A DNA stretch of 8,187 nt from Bacteroidota bacterium (GTDB lineage Bacteria > Bacteroidota > Bacteroidia > Chitinophagales > LD1), in NCBI GenBank assembly GCA_028288545.1, contig JAQBNQ010000625.1, positions 1 through 8,187 of the forward strand, written 5' to 3'. The notes beneath the pieces are model-generated. The model was not told where the DNA came from and ran no database searches. It saw nothing but the letters and a program-made list of their open reading frames with translations. The translations under genes and the position numbers were made by a program. How positions within the stretch are numbered: the first letter of the stretch is position 1; every line of letters starts with the position of its first letter. Positions 1-6,679 of the stretch are shown here, in pieces.

Positions 1-9
1 AAATATTAA

Positions 10-321
10 TCAGTTAAATATATTTTTTGACGTGCCGACTAAATTAAGTAATTCCTGTTTAGGCGGAACCTCGGGGCCACTTGCCTTAAGTTGTTCCTGG
101 AATTGTTTGAAGGACGGAAGGTTTAGCAACACCTTCTCATCTTCTTCAGCATTAAAAAATGCGGTGTGAATAAATGTTTTTCCATCAGGCCCAAGGCAGG
201 AATTATAATTAATGCCCGGGTGATTTAGTTTTTGCAATTCATCCATCACAATTTTTATGTTGCTTTGGTTTTGCCCGGCGTATTCGGCCTTAGTAGTGTA
301 CGTTACTTTAACGATTTTCAT
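10..321 (-). CDS. Small protein with predicted dimeric alpha/beta-barrel (ABM-like) fold, function unknown
   Basis: This is a complete 103-aa protein with no signal peptide or membrane segment, so it is probably cytoplasmic. The sequence alternates in the order expected for a ferredoxin-like dimeric alpha/beta barrel: a strand at residues 2-10, an amphipathic helix around 17-32, strands around 36-55 (with a GPDGKTF turn), a helix around 59-80, and a last strand around 88-97. The antibiotic-biosynthesis-monooxygenase and YCII-like families share this fold. I see no catalytic signature and do not claim an enzymatic activity. It is the third gene of a minus-strand unit, starting 24 bp after the SRPBCC stop codon, so co-transcription with the sigma factor and SRPBCC genes is likely. 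ECF sigma factors in other lineages (for example those paired with DGPF/YCII proteins) also sit beside proteins of this fold, which supports a regulatory or sensing link. That link is inference. The fold call is moderate and the gene call is strong. Confidence 0.75.
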   Translation of the reverse strand: MKIVKVTYTTKAEYAGQNQSNIKIVMDELQKLNHPGINYNSCLGPDGKTFIHTAFFNAEEDEKVLLNLPSFKQFQEQLKASGPEVPPKQELLNLVGTSKNIFN

Positions 322-345
322 TGTGTTTGTTTTTAACTGCGTTAT

Positions 346-816
346 TTATTTTGAATTCATAATGGTTTCCGACTCCTTTTTTAAATCTGCGGCAAATTGC
401 TCAAACGACTGGTCGAAGGATGGTATCATACCTCCGTACAGTGGGAACATAAAGCCACCAATTTTTTCTGTCATAGAAAACAGAACTCCATTTGCTGTTT
501 TGTTAAGGATATAAATACGGTTACCCTGACCATCGCCCCAAACCAATCTTTTCTGTGGTTCAAATTCTTTTATGGTTAGTGTGAAAGTTCTTTTTGCATC
601 GAGCTTCGACTTCAATTTTATCTTTTCGCCCGGGGCAATATTTCCTTCAATAGATGTTATGGTTGAATTCCATCTTGGATAGTCTGAGGCTTTGGTTAGT
701 AAGGCCCATACTATTGCCGCATCGGCTTTAATTTCAATTGCTACCGAAGTTTCGCGACTAAAGGTTGTTTTTAGGGTTGTTGCTTTACCGTTTTGAGACA
801 TTGTTGTTGTTGCCAT
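346..816 (-). CDS. SRPBCC (START/Bet v1-like, polyketide cyclase/AHSA1-type) family protein
   Basis: This 156-aa protein has no export signal. It shows the SRPBCC helix-grip pattern: an N-terminal strand (residues 21-30, SVAIEIKA), then the helix and loop D-A-x-I-V-W-A-L-L-x-x-A-S-D-Y-P-R-W-N at 32-50, which is the classic start of polyketide-cyclase/AHSA1-like domains. A run of strands follows (around 52-100, including R-L-V-W-G-D-G), and a C-terminal helix (around 132-152) closes the hydrophobic cavity. Members bind hydrophobic ligands or act as cyclases or co-chaperone-like proteins; the ligand cannot be read from the sequence. A second in-frame Met at residue 6 (start at 801) is an alternative start, because residues 1-15 are low-complexity and lie before the domain. 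It lies 69 bp downstream of the sigma factor gene and 24 bp upstream of the ABM-like gene on the same strand, consistent with one operon. Confidence 0.85.
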   Translation of the reverse strand: MATTTMSQNGKATTLKTTFSRETSVAIEIKADAAIVWALLTKASDYPRWNSTITSIEGNIAPGEKIKLKSKLDAKRTFTLTIKEFEPQKRLVWGDGQGNRIYILNKTANGVLFSMTEKIGGFMFPLYGGMIPSFDQSFEQFAADLKKESETIMNSK

Positions 817-885
817 GATCGTTTAAATGTGGTTAGTAATTTGTTTTCTACTATTTGGACGACCGGGCAAAACAAAACGATAGGA

Positions 886-1689
886 TTAAGCAGAAGTATT
901 TTCTTGGTATTTATCCATTACACCTCTATTATGCTCTAAATGATGTAGTTGTAACTCGCCCGCCTTTGACTGAAACGGGTCAATTTCTTTTAGGATTGCC
1001 ATGCGCAGGTCGAATAATTGCTCCTTATTTCCCTTTCCGGCTTCTTTTGCCAGTTCAATTTTCATGATCTCCTCTTGTGTGTTTTGTTTCGGATTAAATA
1101 TGCCGTTCAACTCCGAACATTGATGGCAAACGCCTTCTTTATTTATTAATGCGCAGCGGCCATCAAAGATGCTTATCATCTTGCTGCGGCCGGTATGTAA
1201 ATAGTACTTTACCATGGCCTCATTCGTATCAAGAATGGTACTTATTTCCGAAACTTTAAAATCATACACTTCTTTCAGGAACACGCAAAGTTGCTGTTCC
1301 AGCGGTAACGACTTTGAAATGCAGGTAAAGCAGAACGCTATATGTTCCTTCACCTCAAATTGCCCCTGGGGCGAAGTCATCCGGATGTTCATTGCCTCCT
1401 CAAAAAATTGCCGGTTAGATAAAGCAGCCTGTTTGGTAATGTCGGTTACGTTTTCAACCCAGCGTTTTTGTGCCCGTAAATTATCTTTTGCAAGATTGGA
1501 GGCAATGGTAAACAACCATGTTTTTAAAGAAGATTCGCCGCGAAAAGTATTTAGTTTTTCAAGTGCCTTTATATAAGTATCCTGTACAATGTCCTCTGCA
1601 TCGGCAATGCTTGCGGTTATTCTTAACAGGTAAGATTTTAATTGCGCCCTTATGCTTTCAAATTCCCGGGTGAAGAGTTCTATTGTCAT
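886..1689 (-). CDS. ECF-type sigma-70 family RNA polymerase sigma factor with Cys-containing C-terminal extension
   Basis: This 267-aa protein directs RNA polymerase to a set of promoters. Sigma region 2 covers about residues 10-77, with the typical A-E-D-I-V-Q-D-T-Y at 31-39, the F-R-G-E-S-S-L-K-T-W-L-F core-binding/-10 stretch at 49-60, and I-A-x-N-L-x-x-D after it. Region 4 covers about 113-170 (SLPLEQQ, then a helix-turn-helix with VSEIS and the recognition helix around 155-168). Sigma region 3 is absent, as in ECF factors. Ordinary ECF factors end near this point, but this one continues for about 97 residues. The extension has C179-x8-C188-x2-C191 (with H189), then a charged helical tail with H249, H250 and H253. 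The cysteine set could bind a metal or act as a redox switch; this is inference. No anti-sigma gene is adjacent. The gene is first in a minus-strand unit with an SRPBCC and an ABM-like gene, so those may be its targets or sensors. The start at 1689 gives a normal region 2 N-terminus. Confidence 0.9.
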   Translation of the reverse strand: MTIELFTREFESIRAQLKSYLLRITASIADAEDIVQDTYIKALEKLNTFRGESSLKTWLFTIASNLAKDNLRAQKRWVENVTDITKQAALSNRQFFEEAMNIRMTSPQGQFEVKEHIAFCFTCISKSLPLEQQLCVFLKEVYDFKVSEISTILDTNEAMVKYYLHTGRSKMISIFDGRCALINKEGVCHQCSELNGIFNPKQNTQEEIMKIELAKEAGKGNKEQLFDLRMAILKEIDPFQSKAGELQLHHLEHNRGVMDKYQENTSA

Positions 1690-1751
1690 TATGAGTATTT
1701 AGTAGTTTGTATATTGTAATTAGACTGAGCACAGTATTACTCCGCTGGTTC

Positions 1752-1759
1752 CAAAAGTA
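1752..1759 (-). promoter_or_regulatory. Candidate Bacteroidota -7 box for the sigma factor unit
   Basis: Read on the minus strand the sequence is TACTTTTG, a full match to the Bacteroidota housekeeping -7 consensus TAnnTTTG. It lies about 62 bp upstream of the sigma factor start codon. I find no convincing TTTG -33 box at 19-21 bp spacing, so this is a motif match only. If the sigma factor controls itself, a second promoter of unknown sequence may exist in 1690-1886. Confidence 0.35.
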
Positions 1760-1824
1760 GGAGAAATTGAGGAGTAGAGGGATAACGAATTAACATAATA
1801 AACCCATGTTGTTTGTCTTAAGGG

Positions 1825-1855
1825 GTTGGTTTATCGCCCATTATTTGCAAATTTG
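1825..1855 (+). promoter_or_regulatory. Candidate promoter for the first secreted protein gene
   Basis: A GTTG at 1825-1828 (one mismatch to the -33 box TTTG) is followed after 19 bp by CAAATTTG at 1848-1855 (one mismatch to TAnnTTTG). The spacing fits the Bacteroidota vegetative promoter and would give a leader of roughly 25-30 nt before the ATG at 1887. Both boxes are imperfect, so confidence is low. Confidence 0.3.
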
Positions 1856-1886
1856 AACCTACTTAATTTTTAATAAAGCTACCCCT

Positions 1887-2957
1887 ATGAGAAAAGTATT
1901 TTTATTCCTTTCGTTTTATGTGTTTGCTTTTTTGGTTGGCGAAAATGTATTGACGGCGCAAATACCGCAGGCGCTCCCTTACCAGGCCGTTGCGCGTGAC
2001 GCTGCTGGTGGCATTATACCCAACAGAATTATTACCATGCGATTGTCTATACGCGATAATAGCAGCACCGGAACTATAATTTACCAGGAAACACAAACCA
2101 AGATAACCAACCAATTCGGACTCTTTAGTTTGGAAATTGGACAAGGTAACGTTGTAACAGGAAACTTCGGCAACATTAACTGGGCGCTTAATACTAAGTT
2201 TTTACAAATAGAGTATGATGTTGCCGGGGGTAATAACTATAGCGATATGGGTACAACGCAAATGGTTAGTGTGCCTTATGCCCTTTACGCTTTAAATGCG
2301 GCCACCGCAACAAGCGGCGGAACCCCGCAGGTAAATGCCGATTGGAACGCGAATAGTGGCGTGGCACAAATTTTAAATAAACCGCTTATCCCGGTTTTTC
2401 CACCTGCGGGTGGAACTACCTTGCAGTATATTAATGGAATAGGACAACTTGTTACTTTCCCTACAAACGTTAGCACCTTCACAAATGATGCGGGGTATTT
2501 AACCACGGCAACAGCGAATGGTAATTACATTCAAAACGGAACCGGTGTGCAAACCGGGGCAAACTTTAATGTTGATGGAGCTGGTATTATAGGAACTAAC
2601 TTAAGCGTAGGCAATAATGTAACTGTTGGCGGAACCCAAACTGTTGCGGGCATTGCTACCCTTAATGGGGGATTAAACGAAACCGGCAACGTAAACATAC
2701 AGGGCAACGTAGTAATAAACGATTTAAACCCCAGCCCACTGGCGGCTTTGGATATTGCTTCCACCACCCAGGGGTTTTTGCCGCCGCGAATGCACACCAG
2801 CAACCGGAATAATATTACTGCTGGTATGAACACAGCGCAAATGAACGCAGTACAGGGTTTAACTATTTACAATCTCGATACCGGTTGCATTGAATCCTTT
2901 ATTGGAACCAACGCTACACAAAATTTAAACTGGCAGCCCATAGGTTGCGGGCATTAA
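1887..2957 (+). CDS. Secreted Bacteroidota head/linker/FLPPRM-tail repeat-family protein (short paralogue)
   Basis: This is a 356-aa exported protein. The signal peptide is residues 1-24 (MRKV, a hydrophobic core, then LTA before Q25). Residues about 25-136 form a beta-rich head that begins P-Q-A-L-P-Y-Q-A-V-A-R-D and carries the I-I-Y-Q-E-T-Q, N-Q-F-G-L-F and V-P-Y-A-L-Y-A signatures. This N-terminal block is widespread in predicted surface proteins of Bacteroidota. Residues 143-204 are a linker with D-W-N-x-N-S-G-V-A-Q-I-L-N-K-P and T-F-T-N-D-A-G-Y-L-T motifs that resemble phage tail-fibre/shaft repeats. Residues about 205-290 are rich in V, G, N and T and look like beta-helical or shaft strands. 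Residues 291-356 hold the S-T-T-Q-G-F-L-P-P-R-M motif and a small terminal domain with C334 and C354. No T9SS sorting domain is present, so the final location (periplasm or surface) is uncertain. No Shine-Dalgarno sequence precedes the ATG, which is usual here. The next gene repeats the whole protein; the two probably form one transcription unit with a 35-bp gap. Confidence 0.9.
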   Translation: MRKVFLFLSFYVFAFLVGENVLTAQIPQALPYQAVARDAAGGIIPNRIITMRLSIRDNSSTGTIIYQETQTKITNQFGLFSLEIGQGNVVTGNFGNINWALNTKFLQIEYDVAGGNNYSDMGTTQMVSVPYALYALNAATATSGGTPQVNADWNANSGVAQILNKPLIPVFPPAGGTTLQYINGIGQLVTFPTNVSTFTNDAGYLTTATANGNYIQNGTGVQTGANFNVDGAGIIGTNLSVGNNVTVGGTQTVAGIATLNGGLNETGNVNIQGNVVINDLNPSPLAALDIASTTQGFLPPRMHTSNRNNITAGMNTAQMNAVQGLTIYNLDTGCIESFIGTNATQNLNWQPIGCGH

Positions 2958-4081
2958 TAATTTCATTCAAAGCCGGTAACCCCTCTCGAAATATGAAAAG
3001 AATATTATCCAGTTTATCAGCCTTTGCAATTCTGTTTCTAAGTGTTGGATTTTTTTCAAGCGCCTTAGCACAAACTCCACAGGCAATATTTTACCAGGCT
3101 GTTGCCCGCAATGCAGGAGGTAGCCTTATACGCAATCAAACGCTATGTGCTAAATACACAATGCATGAGGCTACGCCCAACGGTGCCGTATTATACCAGG
3201 AAACGCAAATACTGACTACCGATCTATATGGCACCTTTGGCGCTAATGTTGGCATGGGAACAGTAATAAGCGGAGCCTTCAATAGCATTGATTGGGCGGT
3301 TAATAACAAATATTTGGATATACAAATCGATTTTTCAGGTACATGCAATAATTTTGTTGACCTGGGTACCCGGCAATTGATTACTGTGCCGTTTGCTTTA
3401 TACGCCGCCACAGCCGACAGTGCTGCAAGTGGTGGAACGCCACAGGTTAATGCGGATTGGAATGCTGCGAGTGGGGCCGCCCAAATTTTAAATGAGCCGG
3501 CAATACCGGTGTTTCCACCTGCCGGTGGAACAACTTTTCAATACATTAACGGAATAGGCCAGTCAGTTACTTTTCCAACAAACGTAAGTGTATTTAATAA
3601 TGATGCAGGATACATAACCGCCGCTAGTGCTGCTGGCACCTATATTCAAAATGGAACTGCGATACAAAATGGCGCAAATTTTAATATAGACGGTGCAGGT
3701 ACAATTGGAACCACTTTAACTGTCGGCAGTGATGCGTTAACAAATGGTAGCCACACCGTTGCGGGACTTGCAACCTTTAATGATTCACTATCCGAAACGG
3801 GGAATGTAAACATTACTACTGCCGCCTCGGGTAATGTTGTTATTAATGATACTCCAAATGCTGCCGCTGTTTTGCAAATAGCATCCACTACACAAGGATT
3901 TTTACCGCCGCGTATGACCACTGCCCAGCGTAATACAATTACAGCCGGCCTTACTACAACAGCTCAAATGCTGGCTATACAGGGCTTAACTATTTATAAT
4001 CTTGATACGCGTTGTATAGAATCCTTTATTGACACCAACACGCCGCCCAATATTAACTGGCAGCCTATAGGTTGCGGTTGC
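1887..4081 (+). repeat. Gene-scale tandem duplication (1887-2957 and 2993-4081)
   Basis: The complete first secreted protein aligns, without large gaps, with residues 1-363 of the second. The linker block is the closest part: residues 143-204 of the first against 146-207 of the second show 54 of 62 identical residues by hand count. The heads are clearly less similar. About 28 of the 54 conserved linker codons differ synonymously, so the duplication is old or was acquired as diverged copies. The long copy then carries additional C-terminal domains. Confidence 0.85.
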
Positions 4082-6181
4082 AGTGTGGTGCCGGATGCGC
4101 CTGGTACCATTACGGGGCTGCCGGCCATTTGTGTTCCGGCTACAGGTATTACTTATTCTGTTCCTGCAGTGCCGGCAACAAACTATTATTATAACTGGAC
4201 AGTACCGAACAACGCCATTATTACCGGTGGAATTGGAACCAATACTATAACTGTTGATTTTCCGGATAGTGCATCTTCCGGCACTATCAGTGTTACTGCA
4301 AGTAGCAGTTGCGGTACAGGCAATGCAACTACTTTGGTTGTAAAAATAAATCAGCCCTCGGTGGCGCCGGCAAGTTTGGCGGCTTTGCCAACTGCTATAT
4401 GTAATGGTGGCAGCACCACACTTACGCAAAGCGGCGGCGTTTTAGGCACCGGTGCCAGTTGGGCCTGGTACTCCGATCCTAACTATACCACTTTGGTTGG
4501 AACGGGTAGCGGTAGCGATGCAAGTATAACCGTGACTCCCACAACGACTACTAGCTATTATTTACAGGCCGAAGGCACCGCAAGTCCATGTACAGCCAAT
4601 GTTCAGGGGCCTGCTTCAGGGATAACTGTTGTTGTGGGAGGTCCTACGGTTAGTGCTCCGGCTTCGGTTTGCGTGGGAAGCACAGCAACCTTATCGCCAA
4701 CCAGTGGAGGTACATGGGTTAGCAATACGGTATTTGCAACTGTAACAAATAGCGGCGTTATTGCCGGTGTTTCTGCAGGCAGTGCAACATTTACATTCAC
4801 CGAAACGGCTAGTGGTTGCATCAGCACTACTTCTGGTGTTACTGTAAATGACTTGCCCGTTGTAACCGGGGGTTCAACTGTTTGTGTGGGCAGTACTATT
4901 ACCTTGTCGCCTGCCAGTGGAGGTACATGGGCCAGTAGCAATAATAATTTCGCTACGGTAACCAATGGCGGAGTAGTAACAGGAGTTGCTGTGGGTAATC
5001 CAACATTTACATTTACCCAAACGTTTACCGGATGCAGCAATACTACCACCGCTGTTTCGGTAATTTCATCGGCGACCGCTAATGCCGGAAGTGCTTTGAG
5101 CGCAATTTGCCACGGCAGCACTTCTGCTCCGCTTGGTGGTTCGGTCGGAGGCTCGGCAACCGGAGGTACCTGGAGTGATGGAGGAGTAGGCGGCACTTTT
5201 AATAGCGGCGCTAATAATTTGAATACGACCTGGACACCGCCAGCCAATTATACCGGCACGGCTACTTTAACATTAACCACCAGTGGCGGCTCCTGTGGCA
5301 CAGCAACAGCAAGTAAAACTGAAGTTGTAAGCGCTTCATCAACCGGTACCATGACATTTAATTACACCGGGGGTGTTCAGCACTTTACGGTTTCAAGCAA
5401 TACCTGTGCAACAACTATTTCGGTTGATATGCGGGGTGCGCAGGGCGGCTCAAGTCAGCATAATGCTAATAGCACTGCAACAGCGGCCAGTATAGGTGGC
5501 TTAGGAGGAAGAATGCAGGGAACTATTTCGGTTACACCGGGCCAGGTGTTGGATATTTATGTTGGCGGCCTTGGTGGAAATGGCGCGGGTACCTATCCTA
5601 ACACTATGACAGCGGGTGCTGGTGGTTATAATGGCGGAGGAAATGGAGGCGCTATAGGAATACATTTTGCCGGCGGCGGCGGTGGTGGTGCTTCGGACAT
5701 AAGAACAAGCGGTGGCGGCTTAGGAAACAGATTAGCAGTAGCAGGTGGTGGTGGCGGCGGTGGCAACTGGACAGCAAATAACAATACAGACGAAGGTGGC
5801 CCTGGTGGTGGAACTGTGGGCGGTGCCGGTTATTCAGCTTCGGTACAGGGAGGCAGCGGTACCTCGCTTGGTACACCGGGCAGCGGCGGAACTCAGTCTG
5901 CCGGTGGGGCCGCAGGATTTTGGATGAATGGTTACGGCGGATGTTCACAGGCGGTAGGCGGTTTGGGCATTGGTGGTAGTACCTGCAACCATACTGATGG
6001 CGGTTGCGGTTCGGCAGCCTGCCAGGATGATCCGGGCGGTGGAGGAGGGGGTGGTTATTATGGTGGTGGCGCAGCAACACAAGGTGGTGGCGGTGGCGGA
6101 AGCAGTTATCCCGCAACAGGAGTAACTCATACGCAGGGATATCAAACCGGTAATGGACAAATTACTATTAGCTGGCCGTAG
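2993..6181 (+). CDS. Giant secreted protein: paralogous head plus five Ig-like modules plus ALK/LTK-type glycine-rich domain
   Basis: I place the start at 2993, giving 1062 aa, because it begins a clean signal peptide (MKRILSS, hydrophobic core, ALA26 before Q27). The longer in-frame start at 2945 would overlap the previous gene and bury the signal. Residues 28-145 match the head of the upstream gene, 146-207 its linker, and 299-363 its FLPPRM tail (303-308) with C341, C361 and C363. New material follows. There is a PKD/Ig-like module (about 366-455), an Ig-like module (456-548), two Big2-like repeats (551-621 and 622-692, each with S-G-G-T-W and F-A-T-V-T-N), and another Ig-like module (693-780). 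Every module holds one Cys pair: C380/C440, C470/C533, C560/C609, C631/C681 and C706/C768. Residues about 786-1062 are a glycine-rich domain with the hallmark G-G-G-G-A-S-D-I-R (895-904) and R-L-A-V-A-G-G-G-G (913-921), ending G-N-G-Q-I-T-I-S-W. This resembles the glycine-rich protein family that includes animal ALK and LTK ectodomains. No T9SS tail is seen. A role as an extracellular adhesin or matrix protein is inferred. Confidence 0.9.
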   Translation: MKRILSSLSAFAILFLSVGFFSSALAQTPQAIFYQAVARNAGGSLIRNQTLCAKYTMHEATPNGAVLYQETQILTTDLYGTFGANVGMGTVISGAFNSIDWAVNNKYLDIQIDFSGTCNNFVDLGTRQLITVPFALYAATADSAASGGTPQVNADWNAASGAAQILNEPAIPVFPPAGGTTFQYINGIGQSVTFPTNVSVFNNDAGYITAASAAGTYIQNGTAIQNGANFNIDGAGTIGTTLTVGSDALTNGSHTVAGLATFNDSLSETGNVNITTAASGNVVINDTPNAAAVLQIASTTQGFLPPRMTTAQRNTITAGLTTTAQMLAIQGLTIYNLDTRCIESFIDTNTPPNINWQPIGCGCSVVPDAPGTITGLPAICVPATGITYSVPAVPATNYYYNWTVPNNAIITGGIGTNTITVDFPDSASSGTISVTASSSCGTGNATTLVVKINQPSVAPASLAALPTAICNGGSTTLTQSGGVLGTGASWAWYSDPNYTTLVGTGSGSDASITVTPTTTTSYYLQAEGTASPCTANVQGPASGITVVVGGPTVSAPASVCVGSTATLSPTSGGTWVSNTVFATVTNSGVIAGVSAGSATFTFTETASGCISTTSGVTVNDLPVVTGGSTVCVGSTITLSPASGGTWASSNNNFATVTNGGVVTGVAVGNPTFTFTQTFTGCSNTTTAVSVISSATANAGSALSAICHGSTSAPLGGSVGGSATGGTWSDGGVGGTFNSGANNLNTTWTPPANYTGTATLTLTTSGGSCGTATASKTEVVSASSTGTMTFNYTGGVQHFTVSSNTCATTISVDMRGAQGGSSQHNANSTATAASIGGLGGRMQGTISVTPGQVLDIYVGGLGGNGAGTYPNTMTAGAGGYNGGGNGGAIGIHFAGGGGGGASDIRTSGGGLGNRLAVAGGGGGGGNWTANNNTDEGGPGGGTVGGAGYSASVQGGSGTSLGTPGSGGTQSAGGAAGFWMNGYGGCSQAVGGLGIGGSTCNHTDGGCGSAACQDDPGGGGGGGYYGGGAATQGGGGGGSSYPATGVTHTQGYQTGNGQITISWP
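4643..5068 (+). repeat. Internal tandem repeat: two 71-codon Big2-like units
   Basis: Residues 551-621 and 622-692 of the giant protein are diverged copies with the same order of motifs: V-C-V-G-S-T, L-S-P-x-S-G-G-T-W, F-A-T-V-T-N-x-G-V, F-T-F-T and G-C. An 18-bp stretch, CCAGTGGAGGTACATGGG, is identical at 4701-4718 and 4914-4931, exactly 213 bp (71 codons) apart. A looser third relative with G-G-T-W begins near residue 724. The repeats are bacterial Ig-like (Big2-like) folds by motif pattern. Confidence 0.8.
5348..6178 (+). repeat. Low-complexity glycine-rich coding region
   Basis: Codons for residues about 786-1062 encode Gly runs of up to seven residues using GGT, GGC and GGA, which makes the plus strand very G-rich, especially 5669-5690, 5744-5764, 6034-6054 and 6062-6101. 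The runs are broken by spaced aromatic, Asn and Cys residues (C805, C984, C998, C1005, C1010), so this is a patterned domain and not a random expansion. The mix of Gly codons limits slippage. Confidence 0.75.
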
Positions 6182-6182
6182 A

Positions 6183-6590
6183 CTAAGACTCAGGAATATT
6201 GTCGACGAAATAGCGAATGATCTTTACCAGTTCGGGAATGCTGGTGGGCTTGGTAACGTATTCGATAGCTCCAAGTCTTTTGGCTTGTAGCAGGTGATGA
6301 TAGCTGCTGGAGGTGCTATACATTACTACGGGTACATGCTTTAAACCGGATGTTTCTTTTATTTGTTTTAAAACCTCCATGCCATCAATTTTGGGCATAT
6401 TTAAATCCAGGAAAATATAATCAGGTAAAATGTAGGCAGATTTTAATTTTTTAAGACCTGCTTCGCCATCTAATACGCCTTCGCAAATAGCCTGCTCATC
6501 AACTTCGCGCAACGCCTGGAGAAAAAGATACTGATCATCTTCATCATCATCGATTAAAAGGATACGTATTATTTTATTTTGCAAGCCCAT
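6183..6590 (-). CDS. Single-domain (CheY/Rcp1-like) response regulator receiver protein
   Basis: This 135-aa protein is a complete receiver domain with no output domain. It acts in phosphorelay signalling, accepting phosphate from a histidine kinase in the cytoplasm. The acidic cluster D14-D15-D16 follows strand 1 (I-L-L-I-D-D-D-E-D-D). The phosphoacceptor is D62 in F-L-D-L-N-M-P, with D69-G70 after it. The switch Ser/Thr is S92 in V-M-Y-S-T-S, and the invariant Lys is K114 in V-T-K-P (cis-Pro 115). The D-D-D-E-D-D-Q-Y and M-Y-S-T-S variants are typical of Rcp1-like stand-alone regulators common in Bacteroidota. No kinase gene is in the window, so it is an orphan here. Its stop codon is separated by one base from the stop codon of the convergent giant secreted protein gene, which leaves no room for a terminator between them. 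Confidence 0.93.
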   Translation of the reverse strand: MGLQNKIIRILLIDDDEDDQYLFLQALREVDEQAICEGVLDGEAGLKKLKSAYILPDYIFLDLNMPKIDGMEVLKQIKETSGLKHVPVVMYSTSSSYHHLLQAKRLGAIEYVTKPTSIPELVKIIRYFVDNIPES

Positions 6591-6652
6591 GATCCAAAAA
6601 TCTTGTCTTATAGTCTAATCTAATTGACGAAGTAGCCTGAATTAGGTTTAAC

Positions 6653-6679
6653 TTAGGTTATCTTATTTGATAACCCTAA
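6653..6679. promoter_or_regulatory. Inverted repeat upstream of the response regulator gene
   Basis: Arms GGTTATC (6656-6662) and GATAACC (6669-6675) are perfectly complementary around a 6-nt loop, TTATTT. TTA (6653-6655) and TAA (6677-6679) extend the stem past one bulged C at 6676. It lies about 63 bp upstream of the response regulator start. There is no T-tract after it on either strand, so it is more like an operator or leader hairpin than a terminator. Confidence 0.4.

Noticed and set aside
855..1067. Plus-strand open frame of 70 codons
   Set aside because: It is antisense to the sigma factor C-terminal extension and has no domain, signal peptide or conserved motif.
2945..2992. Upstream start for the giant secreted protein
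   Set aside because: It overlaps the end of the preceding gene and adds 16 residues before a clean signal peptide. The start at 2993 is better.
3986..4429. Minus-strand open frame of 147 codons rich in Cys, Arg and Thr
   Set aside because: It lies entirely inside the tail and first Ig-like module of the giant protein and shows no recognisable domain.
4603..5247. Long open frame on the minus strand (214 codons, rich in Pro, Val and Thr)
   Set aside because: It is antisense to the Ig-like repeats of the giant protein. The open frame follows from the repetitive codon use on the plus strand, and the translated sequence has no domain.
5652..6116. Minus-strand open frame rich in His and Arg (154 codons)
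   Set aside because: It is the reverse complement of the glycine-rich repeat (GGT/GGC codons) and has low-complexity composition typical of a shadow frame.
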